Counted from the first letter of the stretch, positions 1 through 8,966 are shown. The stretch is 64,000 nt of DNA from Nodosilinea sp. WJT8-NPBG4 (GCA_019359285.1 JAHHHQ010000057.1:1-64000); one strand, 5' to 3'. Numbers and translations are program-made. The notes: a model not told the origin generated them from the letters alone.

Positions 1-2
1 AG

Positions 3-104
3 AAATGCTGGGGTTGGTTAAAAAGCCGAATTCGAAAACTCCTTCCCCATGACGACGGCTTGCGCGTTGCCATGGAGTCAATCCTCAAACAAGCAGTGTC
101 CTAA
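3..104 (+). CDS. C-terminal end of an IS630-family transposase (partial, 5' truncated by window)
   Basis: Reading frame 3 is open from the window edge to a TAA at 102-104 and encodes 33 residues with the pattern KCWGWLKSRIRKLL...LRVAMESILKQ. This matches what I know of the C-terminus of IS630/Tc1-mariner type transposases (ISY100-like), where a tryptophan-rich stretch precedes an LKxxIRK helix and an LRxAMExIL helix. The catalytic DDE residues would lie upstream of the window. The right end of the element probably lies just after the stop, around 105-125, ending at a TA dinucleotide, but no terminal inverted repeat can be confirmed with one end missing. A chance open frame cannot be excluded. 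Confidence 0.5.
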   Translation, partial: KCWGWLKSRIRKLLPHDDGLRVAMESILKQAVS

Positions 105-145
105 CCTAAGTGGCTTTAGCTATACAAATGACTACACCACTGCAA

Positions 146-180
146 CAAAAAGCCCTGGACTAGCGCAGTCCAGGGCTTTT
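146..180. terminator. Bidirectional rho-independent terminator
   Basis: A near-perfect inverted repeat pairs AAAAGCCCTGGAC with GTCCAGGGCTTTT around a 7-nt loop. Both arms begin and end in A/T runs, so it can terminate the leftward holin-like gene (stop at 200) and rightward transcripts from the transposase side. Confidence 0.85.
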
Positions 181-199
181 AACTTTGGCGCTAGGGTTC

Positions 200-568
200 C
201 TAAACGGCAACTAACCCAACGGATCTGAGAATGGCGTTGAGAATGGAGCTGATGATGGCTAGGGCGATCGCGCCGAGGACCGCGCTCCAAATGCCGTAGC
301 GAAGGCGGAAGCCCTCAATCAGCCAAGCGGCCAGACCAAACACGATAATGGCCCCAATCAATGGCACTAGCCCCAGGCTAACAAAGGCAAAGAAGCCGCG
401 CAGGGCATTGGGGAAGAAGCCCCAGACGCCGTTGAAGGCACCAATGATAGCGCCGCCAAGCAGGGCCTTGACAGGGCTATCAATCTCGACCCCAATGGGG
501 GGAATTTTAGAAATAATCAGCAGGCTAATAGCCAAAATGACGACGCTAATTAAAAATCCGATCAGCAT
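200..568 (-). CDS. Phage holin family IV-like small membrane protein (YvlD-like)
   Basis: A 122-residue, almost entirely hydrophobic protein with about four transmembrane segments (roughly residues 3-20, 33-52, 60-85 and 95-118). The Gly/Ala/Leu-rich segments and the motif VKALLGGAIIGAFN fit the phage_holin_4_2/YvlD family of small bacterial membrane proteins. Despite the family name, these are normally chromosomal genes with no known lytic partner, and no endolysin or other phage gene is adjacent. The gene is monocistronic, ends 20 nt before a strong terminator, and has about 250 nt of non-coding DNA upstream. The function is unknown, and the call rests on overall pattern. Confidence 0.7.
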   Translation of the reverse strand: MLIGFLISVVILAISLLIISKIPPIGVEIDSPVKALLGGAIIGAFNGVWGFFPNALRGFFAFVSLGLVPLIGAIIVFGLAAWLIEGFRLRYGIWSAVLGAIALAIISSILNAILRSVGLVAV

Positions 569-821
569 TGGCGTTTCTCCTCACACGGGTAAATGATGGG
601 GTTTGTCAGACAAGAAAATCAGTTGCAGAGGGGCTGCTGGCCCATGCACCTGAGATTATCGGTTACAAAGTAGCACTTGCTACGGTTTTCGCTTCATCTA
701 GGGAAAAACTGACTGGCTTTGCCCTTTAATCGGCTTTTAACGCCCTAAGGCACTCGATCTAAGGCAATCCATACCATGAACTTAGAGAGGGCCCCCAACT
801 CGCCTCTAGCCCTGGGGCTGG

Positions 822-1352
822 CTACACTACCAGACCCAAGGCTTCGCTCATTTTGTTGAGCATGTCGCTTTCTTTGTCGCTGATGCGGATTGAACCAATA
901 CCTAAAAGGCCACCCTCTCGATGAGCTTCGGCAACCTTAGTAGCCACGCTCACCAGCCACTGCTTGAGTTCGCTAGCTTGCACCCCGGTAACTTTGGTGT
1001 CTAGAACGGCCGCGACTTTTTGCAGATGGGCGCTCGCATAGTCGCGCCCTTCCTTAGATCTCTTAAAGGTTTGCATCAGCCCCAGTAGTTCAAACTGCTT
1101 CTTGAGGAGCAGCTGCTCGCCGGACAGAGGGTCAGCGGCATCGAGCTCAGCAATACCGTTGATCAGGGCTGGAGCTAGGTCGCCCACGGCATCGCTCTGC
1201 CGAATCGCTTCGGCGACAATGGCGATCCCAGACTTAACCTCTTGCAAGAACAGAATTGGGTCTACCCGATCGGCCAGGCAAACGCCCATGATCACTTGCA
1301 TCGGAGCCTGAAGCAGTGCTGACCATTCCTCGGCGGTAAAGGTTTCTCGCAT
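822..1352 (-). CDS. Conserved hypothetical protein, helical, soluble
   Basis: A 176-residue protein without a signal peptide or clear membrane segment. It looks largely alpha-helical, with repeated amphipathic stretches. I do not recognise a family or a catalytic motif. Its codon use resembles the neighbouring genes and it contains no low-complexity sequence, so it looks like a genuine gene. It is divergent from the EamA transporter at 1457, leaving about 100 nt for both promoters. A role cannot be proposed from context. Confidence 0.65.
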   Translation of the reverse strand: MRETFTAEEWSALLQAPMQVIMGVCLADRVDPILFLQEVKSGIAIVAEAIRQSDAVGDLAPALINGIAELDAADPLSGEQLLLKKQFELLGLMQTFKRSKEGRDYASAHLQKVAAVLDTKVTGVQASELKQWLVSVATKVAEAHREGGLLGIGSIRISDKESDMLNKMSEALGLVV

Positions 1353-1456
1353 AAGAGCGCCCTATCTTATTGCCTAAAGCCATGCCTAACCATATCGGCA
1401 AAATATATGAAAAATCTAACGGCTCCCCGCCCTTGCATTCTTGAGAAGGTTTGCCC

Positions 1457-2326
1457 ATGGCCCGTGCTACATCTGCCCTGCTCCAGGTGCATGCTTCAGT
1501 GTTTTTATTTGGGTTGTCGGGGCTATTTGGCAAGTTTTTAGCCCTGCCCGCCACCGTCATTGTGCTCGGTCGCACCGGGTTTGCCGCCCTAGCTTTGGGG
1601 TTGGTGCTGGCCTTAGGAAAGCGATTCGCACGCTTAAGCACTGGCCAAGACTGGATAGGCATGGGGCTGCTAGGGGCGCTGCTAGCGTTTCACTGGGTGA
1701 GCTTTTTTCTCAGCATTCAGCTGGCGACGGTGGCAGTGGGGCTGCTGACATTTTCAAGCTTTCCGGTCTTTGTTACTGTGCTCGAACCGCTGCTGTTTAA
1801 GACCCTTTGGCGCTGGCGAGACGGTGCGATCGCAGCTTTAGTCTTGCTCGGCGTTGCCCTAGTGATTCCCGAATACCGGCTGGGGTCGGCGACTACCCTA
1901 GGCGCTGTTTGGGGCCTACTCTCGGGGCTATCGTTCGCGCTGCTGCAACTGCTCAACAAGAGCTACCGGCAGCGTCACTCAGCAGTGGCGATCGCCTTTT
2001 ACCAAAACTTGTTTGCCTGCCTCAGCCTGTTGGTAGTCACGCCGATCGCGGGGCTAACTCTAACTCCTCGGGAGATTGGGTTGCTGCTGGTTCTGGGAGT
2101 GCTATGTACCGCCCTAGCCCATACATTATTTATAGAAAGTCTAGGGGAGCTGCGCGCCCAAATCGCTAGCGTCATCAGCGCTCTAGAGCCGGTCTATGGC
2201 ATTGCCCTGGCCGCCCTACTGCTGGGAGAAGTGCCTGCCCTGCGCACCCTGGTTGGTGGAGCAGTGGTGCTGGCTACCACCATCTGGGCCAGCTGTCTCC
2301 CTCAGACGACAGCGGAGCTGAGCTAA
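1457..2326 (+). CDS. EamA/DMT-superfamily permease
   Basis: A 289-residue integral membrane protein with about ten hydrophobic segments in two homologous halves, the hallmark of the drug/metabolite transporter (EamA, RhaT-like) superfamily. The C-terminal half shows the family pattern 'lep(V)Y(G)IALAALLLGE', followed by a last helix. An AGAAGG ribosome binding site ends 7 nt before the ATG at 1457, so this start is preferred over the in-frame TTG at 1451. The substrate cannot be deduced; members export amino acids, nucleotides or other small metabolites. No downstream gene is co-transcribed: 670 nt of regulatory DNA separate it from pstS. Confidence 0.85.
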   Translation: MARATSALLQVHASVFLFGLSGLFGKFLALPATVIVLGRTGFAALALGLVLALGKRFARLSTGQDWIGMGLLGALLAFHWVSFFLSIQLATVAVGLLTFSSFPVFVTVLEPLLFKTLWRWRDGAIAALVLLGVALVIPEYRLGSATTLGAVWGLLSGLSFALLQLLNKSYRQRHSAVAIAFYQNLFACLSLLVVTPIAGLTLTPREIGLLLVLGVLCTALAHTLFIESLGELRAQIASVISALEPVYGIALAALLLGEVPALRTLVGGAVVLATTIWASCLPQTTAELS

Positions 2327-2599
2327 ATTTGGGATGTCACAAACAGACCCGCGCTGGGCCATCGCTCAGCCCACCGGAGCGCGCCTGTTTCACAGCGCTG
2401 TATTACCCCTGGGAGTAACTCCGCAAGTATTGCCTAGGGAAACGGCATGGGTAAGTTGCGGGGTTCATCCACAAGCCGCATAGCTTGAATCCTACTTAAT
2501 TATTCTTTTCAAGAAAGATAACGGTGCTCCTAGTATCTATTTCTATGGTCAAGCCCAACAACCCTCTAAGGGTTGCCAAAGGGAGACTCTAGGCCTGCC

Positions 2600-2662
2600 C
2601 TTAACCTTAAATTAATCTATAAAAAATCTTTTATTAATGTTCGCTTGAACTTCCCTTGAAGG
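2600..2662 (+). promoter_or_regulatory. Extended Pho box: six 8-mer repeats at 11-nt spacing
   Basis: Six 8-nt units occur at exact 11-nt intervals: CTTAACCT (2600), ATTAATCT (2611), AAAAATCT (2622), ATTAATGT (2633), CTTGAACT (2644) and CTTGAAGG (2655). The cyanobacterial PhoB-type (SphR) box consists of PyTTAAPyPy(T/A) repeats with 3-nt spacers, and the first two units match it nearly perfectly. The site lies about 340 nt upstream of the pstS start inside a 671-nt non-coding region, which implies a long 5' leader or an unseen promoter downstream of the box. The rest of the region (2327-2599 and 2663-2997) holds nothing else I recognise. Confidence 0.85.
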
Positions 2663-2997
2663 AAGTATCTGATCATTATGCCAGGCATGAATACAAGTTG
2701 GTGAATACTGTCTTTAAGCCTATCTAAAACTGCCGAAGGTTATTTATGACAATCTAAGCTCTATTGCTTAGCCAAATTTATCCGTGGACAAAGGCTAGCT
2801 TCACGGCAGCCCTTAAGTGATAAAGTATCCCCAGAAAACCGTGTGAATGCACGTTTTCATCTACCACAAAGCCCATTGCATGCTGGATAGCTTGGATCTC
2901 GAAGTGATTGACAGAGGATCTAACTATCTTGGCTCAATGTAGCTGAAAGTTTGCTGAATGAGTTCGTTAAAGCGTTGGATTTGGAGTGAGAAGAATC

Positions 2998-4044
2998 ATG
3001 GTTTTGAATAAGAAAATTTTGCGTGTAGGCTACTCCTCAGCATTGGTAGCAATGATGGCTAGTTTGGCCGCTTGTGGCGGTGGCTCTCAAACCGCAACTC
3101 CCGATGCCAGCACCACCGAAACTGCTGCTGGCTCTGATCTGTCTGGAACAGTTTTAGTAGACGGTTCGAGTACTGTCTTCCCCATCTCTGAAGCCATGGC
3201 TGAAGAGTTTGGCACAGCCAACCCTGGTGTAGCGGTTACCGTTGGCGTATCGGGTACCGGCGGCGGTTTCAAGAAGTTTTGCGCTGGTGAAACTGACATC
3301 ACTGGTGCCTCTCGCCCCATCAGCCAGGAAGAAATTGACCTCTGTGAGGAGGCCGGCATTGAATATATTGAGCTGCCCATTGCGCTTGATGGTCTCACGG
3401 TGGTGGTCAGCCCCGAGAATGACTTTGCCGAGTGCCTAACCGTTGATGAATTGCTAACTATCTGGGAGCCTGATGCCCAGGGTAAGGTCACCACCTGGAA
3501 TCAGGTTCGCGCTGACTTCCCCGATGCGCCTCTGGGCCTCTATGGCCCAGGCACTGATTCGGGTACCTATGACTTCTTTATGGATGCGATCGGTGCCGAT
3601 GGCGAAAGCCGTGGTGACTACACCGCCAGCGAAGATGACAACGTCATTGTGCAGGGTGTGAGCGGCGACGACAACGGCCTCGGCTTCTTTGGCCTTGCCT
3701 ACTTCACCGAGAACCAAGACAGATTGAAAGCGGTGGCTATCGACAGCGGCAACGGCACCTGTGTAGAGCCCAGCGCTGAAACTGTTGCCGATGGCACCTA
3801 CGTGCCCCTCGCCCGGCCTGAGTTCATCTACGTTAAGCAGTCAGTGGCTGAAGACCCTGCGATCGCAGCCTTTGTCAATTTCTACATCTCCCCCGACAAT
3901 GCGGGCTTGGTGGATGAAGTTGGCTACGTCCAACTGCCCGAAGAGGTTAATGAAAAGGTTATTACTCGCTTTGAGAACAAAACCGTGGGCAGTGTATTTG
4001 AAGGCAAAGGCTCCATTGGCGTCAAGCTTGAAGAAGTGCTCTAG
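2998..4044 (+). CDS. pstS: Phosphate ABC transporter, periplasmic phosphate-binding lipoprotein PstS
   Basis: A 348-residue PstS family protein. The N-terminus is a lipoprotein signal peptide with lipobox L-A-A-C (Cys26), so the mature protein should be lipid-anchored. The body carries the PstS phosphate-binding elements: DGSSTVFP near residue 50, GTGGGFKKFC...DITGASRPI near residues 85-105, and the acidic segment containing GPGTDSGTYDFF. A GGAGTGAG site lies 7 nt before the ATG at 2998, so that start is preferred to the GTG at 2986. First gene of pstSCAB; it captures phosphate outside the inner membrane and hands it to PstC/PstA. Expression is probably induced by low phosphate through the upstream Pho box. 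Confidence 0.97.
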   Translation: MVLNKKILRVGYSSALVAMMASLAACGGGSQTATPDASTTETAAGSDLSGTVLVDGSSTVFPISEAMAEEFGTANPGVAVTVGVSGTGGGFKKFCAGETDITGASRPISQEEIDLCEEAGIEYIELPIALDGLTVVVSPENDFAECLTVDELLTIWEPDAQGKVTTWNQVRADFPDAPLGLYGPGTDSGTYDFFMDAIGADGESRGDYTASEDDNVIVQGVSGDDNGLGFFGLAYFTENQDRLKAVAIDSGNGTCVEPSAETVADGTYVPLARPEFIYVKQSVAEDPAIAAFVNFYISPDNAGLVDEVGYVQLPEEVNEKVITRFENKTVGSVFEGKGSIGVKLEEVL

Positions 4045-4105
4045 GCCTACCGCTTAAACGCCCTCTGGCTTGGCCTTGTCTGGGGTCTAGCTGATCGAGT
4101 TCCTG

Positions 4106-4136
4106 GGGGCCAGCATTGACTGGCCCCTTATTTTTT
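4106..4136 (+). terminator. Intercistronic terminator/attenuator between pstS and pstC
   Basis: GGGGCCAG and CTGGCCCC form an 8-bp GC-rich stem with a 6-nt loop, followed directly by TTATTTTTT. It lies 62 nt after the pstS stop and only 13 nt before the pstC ATG. Partial termination here would make pstS mRNA much more abundant than pstCAB mRNA, which suits the greater need for the binding protein. Confidence 0.8.
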
Positions 4137-4149
4137 AGAGTTCTGGATC

Positions 4150-5085
4150 ATGACGACAAACTCTTTACCGCCCGAACCAAACAACCTCTGGCAACCAAAG
4201 CGAGGGCTCAACAAACGGGTCGAGCAAGCCATTATTTGGCTATTCGGCCTGTTTGCTTTAATTTCTGTCGCCACCACCTTTGGCATTGTTCTCTCTCTGC
4301 TGTTTGAGACCGTGGAGTTCTTCAAAGACGTTCCCCTGTGGAACTTCTTTACCGACCGACAGTGGACTCCCCTGTTTTCAAACCCTCAGTTCGGCATTCT
4401 AGTGCTGCTGAGCGCCACCTTTCTAACCTCGCTGATCGCCCTACTTGTGGCGGTTCCCCTGGGCCTGCTATCGGCTATTTACCTCAGCGAGTATGCCTCG
4501 CCTAGACTGCGCAAGTGGCTCAAGCCCGCCTTGGAGATCTTGGCAGGGGTGCCCACTGTGGTCTATGGCTACTTTGCGTTGCTGCTAGTCACACCTTTTC
4601 TCCAGATATTTATTCCTCAGCTAGGCGGCTTCAACGCCCTGAGCGCAGGCATTGTCATGGGCATTGCCATTACGCCGCTGATTGCCTCCCTGAGCGAAGA
4701 CGCTATTTACGCTGTACCTAGCGCCCTAAGAGACGGCTCCTACGCCCTGGGCCTTACCAAGCGAGAAACTATTTTTGGCGTCGTGCTGCCCGCTGCCCTT
4801 TCAGGCATTGTGGCATCGGTGATTTTAGCGGTTTCGCGGGCCGTAGGCGAAACCATGATTGTTGCCCTGGCGGCGGGGCAAAACCCAAGACTCGGGCTCA
4901 ATCCCTTTGTGCCAGTCATGACTATGACGGCCTACATTGTGCAGGTTAGCCTGGGCGACACTCCAGCGGGCTCGATCGCCTTCAAATCCATCTTTGCGGT
5001 AGGGATGACGCTATTTTTGCTCACCCTAGTCTTTAACATTATTAGCTTCTGGTTTGTTCGCAAGTTTCGGGAGACCTACGAATGA
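4150..5085 (+). CDS. pstC: Phosphate ABC transporter permease PstC
   Basis: A 311-residue inner membrane permease with about six to seven transmembrane helices and the ABC permease EAA-type loop around residues 190-215 (DGSYALGLTKRETIFGVVLP). It pairs with PstA to form the phosphate channel energised by PstB. The gene follows a terminator-like hairpin, so its expression probably depends on readthrough from pstS. Its stop overlaps the pstA start in an ATGA arrangement (5082-5085), typical of translational coupling. Length and pattern match the family, and nothing is missing. Confidence 0.96.
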   Translation: MTTNSLPPEPNNLWQPKRGLNKRVEQAIIWLFGLFALISVATTFGIVLSLLFETVEFFKDVPLWNFFTDRQWTPLFSNPQFGILVLLSATFLTSLIALLVAVPLGLLSAIYLSEYASPRLRKWLKPALEILAGVPTVVYGYFALLLVTPFLQIFIPQLGGFNALSAGIVMGIAITPLIASLSEDAIYAVPSALRDGSYALGLTKRETIFGVVLPAALSGIVASVILAVSRAVGETMIVALAAGQNPRLGLNPFVPVMTMTAYIVQVSLGDTPAGSIAFKSIFAVGMTLFLLTLVFNIISFWFVRKFRETYE

Positions 5086-6014
5086 CGCCCCTATCGTCTC
5101 AAGCAAAACCCCTCGATGCCGGCTGGGATATTGAGCAGAAACAGGTTCTCAAGGCCCTAGGCCGCCGCCAGGGTATTGATCAGGGGTTTTCGTGGCTTGC
5201 CCTCTCAGCCGTCATTTTTTCACTGTTTGTGCTGGTGGTACTGCTCGCTGACGTACTCATTGACGGTATACCTGTTCTCAGCTGGAATTTTCTCACCAGC
5301 TTTCCTTCTCGCAAAGCCGAGACAGCCGGTATTGTATCGGCCTTAGTAGGCACCATCTGGGTCATGGTGCTGGTGGCGCTGGTTACCTTCCCGATTGGCG
5401 TGGGAGCGGGCATTTTTCTCGAAGAGTTTGTGCCCGACAGCTGGCTGGCTCGGGCAATCGAAATCAACATTTCCAACCTGGCTGGCGTGCCCTCCATCAT
5501 CTACGGGTTGCTGGGTCTCCAGGTTTTTGTGCGCATTCTATTTCCGATTACCCAGGGCCGCACGGTTTTAGCAGGGGCACTCACTCTGGCCCTGCTGGTG
5601 CTACCCATCGTGATTATTGCCACTCGCGAATCATTGAGAGCTATTCCAGGAAGTTTGCGGCAGGCTGGCTTTGCTTTGGGTGCTACCCGCTGGCAGGTGA
5701 TTCGATCGCACATTTTCCCCCTGGCGCTGCCGGGAATTTTGACCGGGGTGATCTTGGCCCTGTCTCGGGCGATCGGCGAAACTGCTCCCCTAATTACCAT
5801 TGGGGCACTCACCTACATTCCCTTCTTGCCAGAGCTATCGTTGAGGGGGTTACAGAGTCCGTTCACCGTGTTGCCCATTCAAATCTTCAACTGGGTATCC
5901 CGACCTCAAGCCGATTTTCATGCCTTAGCGGCGGGTGCCATCATCGTACTGATGGTAATTTTGTTACTGATGAATGCCACCGCTATCTATCTGCGGAATC
6001 GCTTTCAGAAGTAG
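5082..6014 (+). CDS. pstA: Phosphate ABC transporter permease PstA
   Basis: A 310-residue permease with a cytoplasmic N-terminus of about 45 residues and six hydrophobic helices. The EAA-like coupling segment (GSLRQAGFALGATRWQVIRSHI) lies near residues 190-211. It is the second half of the phosphate translocation pore. Translation is probably coupled to pstC through the 4-nt ATGA overlap. pstB follows after 40 nt in the same direction. Confidence 0.96.
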   Translation: MTPLSSQAKPLDAGWDIEQKQVLKALGRRQGIDQGFSWLALSAVIFSLFVLVVLLADVLIDGIPVLSWNFLTSFPSRKAETAGIVSALVGTIWVMVLVALVTFPIGVGAGIFLEEFVPDSWLARAIEINISNLAGVPSIIYGLLGLQVFVRILFPITQGRTVLAGALTLALLVLPIVIIATRESLRAIPGSLRQAGFALGATRWQVIRSHIFPLALPGILTGVILALSRAIGETAPLITIGALTYIPFLPELSLRGLQSPFTVLPIQIFNWVSRPQADFHALAAGAIIVLMVILLLMNATAIYLRNRFQK

Positions 6015-6054
6015 GGTTAGCGCAAGTTTTTTAGTTGCAGCGTAGAGTAACGTC

Positions 6055-6861
6055 ATGACTTCACAATCTGTCAGCCCAGTTGCCACTGAGGCTGCCTTGC
6101 GGGCTAAGAACGTCAGTGTGTACTACGGATCAACCCTGGCAGTACGGGATGTCAACCTTGATATCTTCAAGAATGAGATCACCGCTTTTATTGGTCCCTC
6201 GGGCTGTGGAAAGAGCACCCTTCTGCGCTGCTTCAACCGCACCAATGACCTCATTCGCGGAGCGCGGGTTGAGGGTAAGGCGATGTTCCACGGCACTGAT
6301 TTGTACGCCAAAGATGTTGACCCGGTTTACGTGCGTCGCCGCATTGGCATGGTGTTTCAAAAACCCAACCCGTTCACCAAATCCATTTATGAAAACATCG
6401 CCTTTGCCGCTCGCATCAACGGCTACAAGGGCGACATGGATGAGCTGGTGGAAAACTCCCTTCGGCGGGCCGCTCTATGGGACGAGGTTAAAGATAAGCT
6501 CAGGCAAAGTGGCCTTTCCCTCTCAGGTGGGCAGCAGCAGCGCCTCTGCATTGCTCGCACGATCGCTATTGAGCCCGAAGTGATTTTGATGGATGAGCCC
6601 TGCTCCGCCCTTGACCCGATCTCGACCCTCCAGATCGAAGAGCTAATGAAGGAGCTAGAGAGCCGCTACACCATCGTCATCGTCACCCACAACATGCAGC
6701 AGGCATCGCGGATTTCTGACAGAACAGCGTTCTTTAACGCCGAGGCGACTGAGTCTGGCAACAAAGTCGGCTATCTGGTGGAATACGGGGACACTGAGAA
6801 AATTTTCAATGACCCCAGCGAACAGGCCACCCAAGATTACGTGTCGGGTCGATTTGGCTGA
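6055..6861 (+). CDS. pstB: Phosphate ABC transporter ATP-binding protein PstB
   Basis: A 268-residue ABC ATPase. Walker A GPSGCGKST lies at residues 47-55, the PstB-typical Q-loop MVFQKPNPF follows, then the signature LSGGQQQR, Walker B VILMDEP and the H-loop VTHNM. It energises phosphate uptake by PstCA at the cytoplasmic face and, in the family, also takes part in phosphate signalling. No phoU gene follows. The transcript ends at the strong hairpin at 6910-6953. Confidence 0.97.
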   Translation: MTSQSVSPVATEAALRAKNVSVYYGSTLAVRDVNLDIFKNEITAFIGPSGCGKSTLLRCFNRTNDLIRGARVEGKAMFHGTDLYAKDVDPVYVRRRIGMVFQKPNPFTKSIYENIAFAARINGYKGDMDELVENSLRRAALWDEVKDKLRQSGLSLSGGQQQRLCIARTIAIEPEVILMDEPCSALDPISTLQIEELMKELESRYTIVIVTHNMQQASRISDRTAFFNAEATESGNKVGYLVEYGDTEKIFNDPSEQATQDYVSGRFG

Positions 6862-6909
6862 TTAAGGCTGCGTGAGGTTTTCCCCAGAGCCTGCTGGATT
6901 GAGATTCGG

Positions 6910-6953
6910 AGTCCAGGTGCGTCACGATAGGCAATGACGCACCTGGACTTTTT
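6910..6953 (+). terminator. Rho-independent terminator of the pst operon
   Basis: Perfect 15-bp arms AGTCCAGGTGCGTCA / TGACGCACCTGGACT with a 10-nt loop, followed by TTTTT. It sits between convergent pstB and speA. The T run is on the pst side. Confidence 0.92.
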
Positions 6954-6962
6954 AGTCGTGGC

Positions 6963-8966
6963 TTAGGTCAGGTAGGTGTACTGGCTGAGGCTGCGCTCGT
7001 AGTGCTGAATCAACAGCTGCGACTCCTCCAAGGTGATCTGGCTATCTTGCAGCGCCCGCTCCGATCGCTTGCGAATATTCTCAATCATGTCTTCGGCGTC
7101 GTACTGCACGTAGCCCAGCACCTCGGTCATGGTGTCGCCCTTGACTACCTGCTCCACCTGATAGCCCTTGGGGGTCATGTGGATGTGCACCGCATTGGTG
7201 TCGCCAAACAGGTTGTGCAGGTTGCCCATGATCTCTTGGTAGGCCCCGCCCAAGAACATGCCCAAGTAGTAGGGCTCGTCGGGCTTCAGCGAGTGCAGCT
7301 CCAGCACGTGCTTCACGTCGCGCAGGTCGATAAACGTGGTAATTTTGCCGTCGCTATCGCAGGTGAGGTCGGCCAGGGTGCCCCGGCAGCTCGGCTCTTC
7401 GTCAAGCCGGTGAATGGGCAAGATCGGAAACAGCTGCTCGATCGCCCAAGTATCCGGCATCGACTGAAACACCGATAGATTAATGTAATAGATCGAGGCC
7501 ATGCTCTGGTGCAGTTCCTCGATATCTTCGGGGATGTAGTCGGCATCGCTGACCACCGACAGCGCCTTGCGGCAGCAGGCCCAAAACAGCCGCTCGGCCC
7601 GCGCCCGCGCCGACAGACTTAGATAGCCAAAGTTGAACAGGCTAATCGCCTCTTCTTTAAACTGCACCGCGTCGTTGTAGAGCTCCTGCACGGTGTTGGG
7701 GGTGAGGTTTTGGTAGATCTCGTACAGCTCGCGCAAAATCACGTGGTCGTCGTCGCCGGGCATTTCTACCTCCTCGTGGGAGGGGGCATCGCTGCTGCCC
7801 AGCACGTCAAAGACCAGCACAGATTGATGGGACACCAGCGCCCGACCGCTCTCGCTGATCAAGGTGGGAACGGGTATTCCCTTGATGCGGCAGGCCTCCT
7901 GCACCTCAGCGACCACGTCGTTGGCGTAGTTTTGGGTGCTGTAGTTTTTGGAAGCGTAGAAGGTGGTTTTAGAACCGTCGTAATCCACCGCTAGGCCACC
8001 GCCCACGTCTAAATAGCGCATGCCTGCGCCCAGCTCCGCCAGCTCGACGTAGATGCGGCTGGCCTCTCGCAGGGCCTCTTTAACCACGCTAATGGCCGAG
8101 ATTTGGGACCCAATGTGGAAATGCAAGAGCTGGAGGCAGTCGAGCATGTTGGCATCGCGCAGGCGATCGACCACCGCAAGAATCTCGGGGACAGTCAGGC
8201 CAAACTTGGCGCGATCGCCCGCCGAAATGCCCCAGCGGCCGCTGCCCTTGGTGCTGAGCTTGGCCCGCAACCCTAGCACCGGGCGAATGTTGAGCCGTTG
8301 GCTGGCCTCAATGGCAATCTCCAGCTCATTCATCTGCTCGATGACGATGATCGGCTGTTGGCCCAGCCGCTGGCCCAGCATAGCGGTCTCGATGTAGTCC
8401 TTGTCTTTATAGCCGTTGCAGATCAGTAGGGCTCCTGGCGTATCGAGGGTGGCCAGGGCAATCAACAGCTCAGGCTTGGAGCCTGCCTCCAAACCAAACT
8501 GGTAGGGCCGACCGTAGCGAACCACGTCTTCTAAAAGCTGCCGCTGCTGGTTGCATTTGACCGGGAACACCCCTCGATAGACACCGCTGTATTTGTAGCG
8601 GGCGATCGCTTTAGCAAAGCAGGCGTTGATGCGCTCAATGCGGTCTTCGAGAATATCCGAAAAGCGAATCAGCAGGGGCAGGTTGAGGTTGCGCTGCTTG
8701 ATCGCCTCCACGAGCTCCAGCAGATCAAGCGAGCCGCCGCGATCGCCCCTGGGCGACACCGTTAAATGGCCGTCAGCATTGATCGAGAAGTACGGTTCTC
8801 CCCAGCTGTGGATGCGATAGAGTTCTTCGCTGTCCTCGATAGTCCAGGGGGGAGTAGCGGCCTCTGAGGATTGCAGCATGTTTTCTAGGGTGGCCCGATG
8901 CAGGCGACGAGACGGCGACGGCGACAGAGATGACGACGGCAGGGGCGGTTGCTGGGCCATATTCAT
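6963..8966 (-). CDS. speA: Biosynthetic arginine decarboxylase SpeA
   Basis: A 667-residue fold-III PLP enzyme that converts arginine to agmatine, the first step of polyamine synthesis. The PLP lysine lies in VFPVKCNQQ near residue 138. Other family landmarks are HFHIGSQ, the glycine-rich DVGGGLAVDYDGS, SESGRALVSHQS, and near the C-terminus HIHMTPKGYQ. The length is usual for bacterial SpeA. The first 40 residues are Ser/Pro-rich and poorly conserved, so the start could be ATG 8966 or the second ATG 6 nt downstream. The gene is convergent with pstB and divergent from secA, probably monocistronic and cytoplasmic. No agmatine-degrading gene is adjacent. Confidence 0.96.
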   Translation of the reverse strand: MNMAQQPPLPSSSLSPSPSRRLHRATLENMLQSSEAATPPWTIEDSEELYRIHSWGEPYFSINADGHLTVSPRGDRGGSLDLLELVEAIKQRNLNLPLLIRFSDILEDRIERINACFAKAIARYKYSGVYRGVFPVKCNQQRQLLEDVVRYGRPYQFGLEAGSKPELLIALATLDTPGALLICNGYKDKDYIETAMLGQRLGQQPIIVIEQMNELEIAIEASQRLNIRPVLGLRAKLSTKGSGRWGISAGDRAKFGLTVPEILAVVDRLRDANMLDCLQLLHFHIGSQISAISVVKEALREASRIYVELAELGAGMRYLDVGGGLAVDYDGSKTTFYASKNYSTQNYANDVVAEVQEACRIKGIPVPTLISESGRALVSHQSVLVFDVLGSSDAPSHEEVEMPGDDDHVILRELYEIYQNLTPNTVQELYNDAVQFKEEAISLFNFGYLSLSARARAERLFWACCRKALSVVSDADYIPEDIEELHQSMASIYYINLSVFQSMPDTWAIEQLFPILPIHRLDEEPSCRGTLADLTCDSDGKITTFIDLRDVKHVLELHSLKPDEPYYLGMFLGGAYQEIMGNLHNLFGDTNAVHIHMTPKGYQVEQVVKGDTMTEVLGYVQYDAEDMIENIRKRSERALQDSQITLEESQLLIQHYERSLSQYTYLT

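Noticed and set aside
200..568. Prophage interpretation of the holin-family gene
   Set aside because: No other phage gene is nearby; this family is widespread on bacterial chromosomes.
4116..4307. Short plus-strand frame between pstS and pstC
   Set aside because: It overlaps the pstC start in another frame and contains the terminator-like hairpin.
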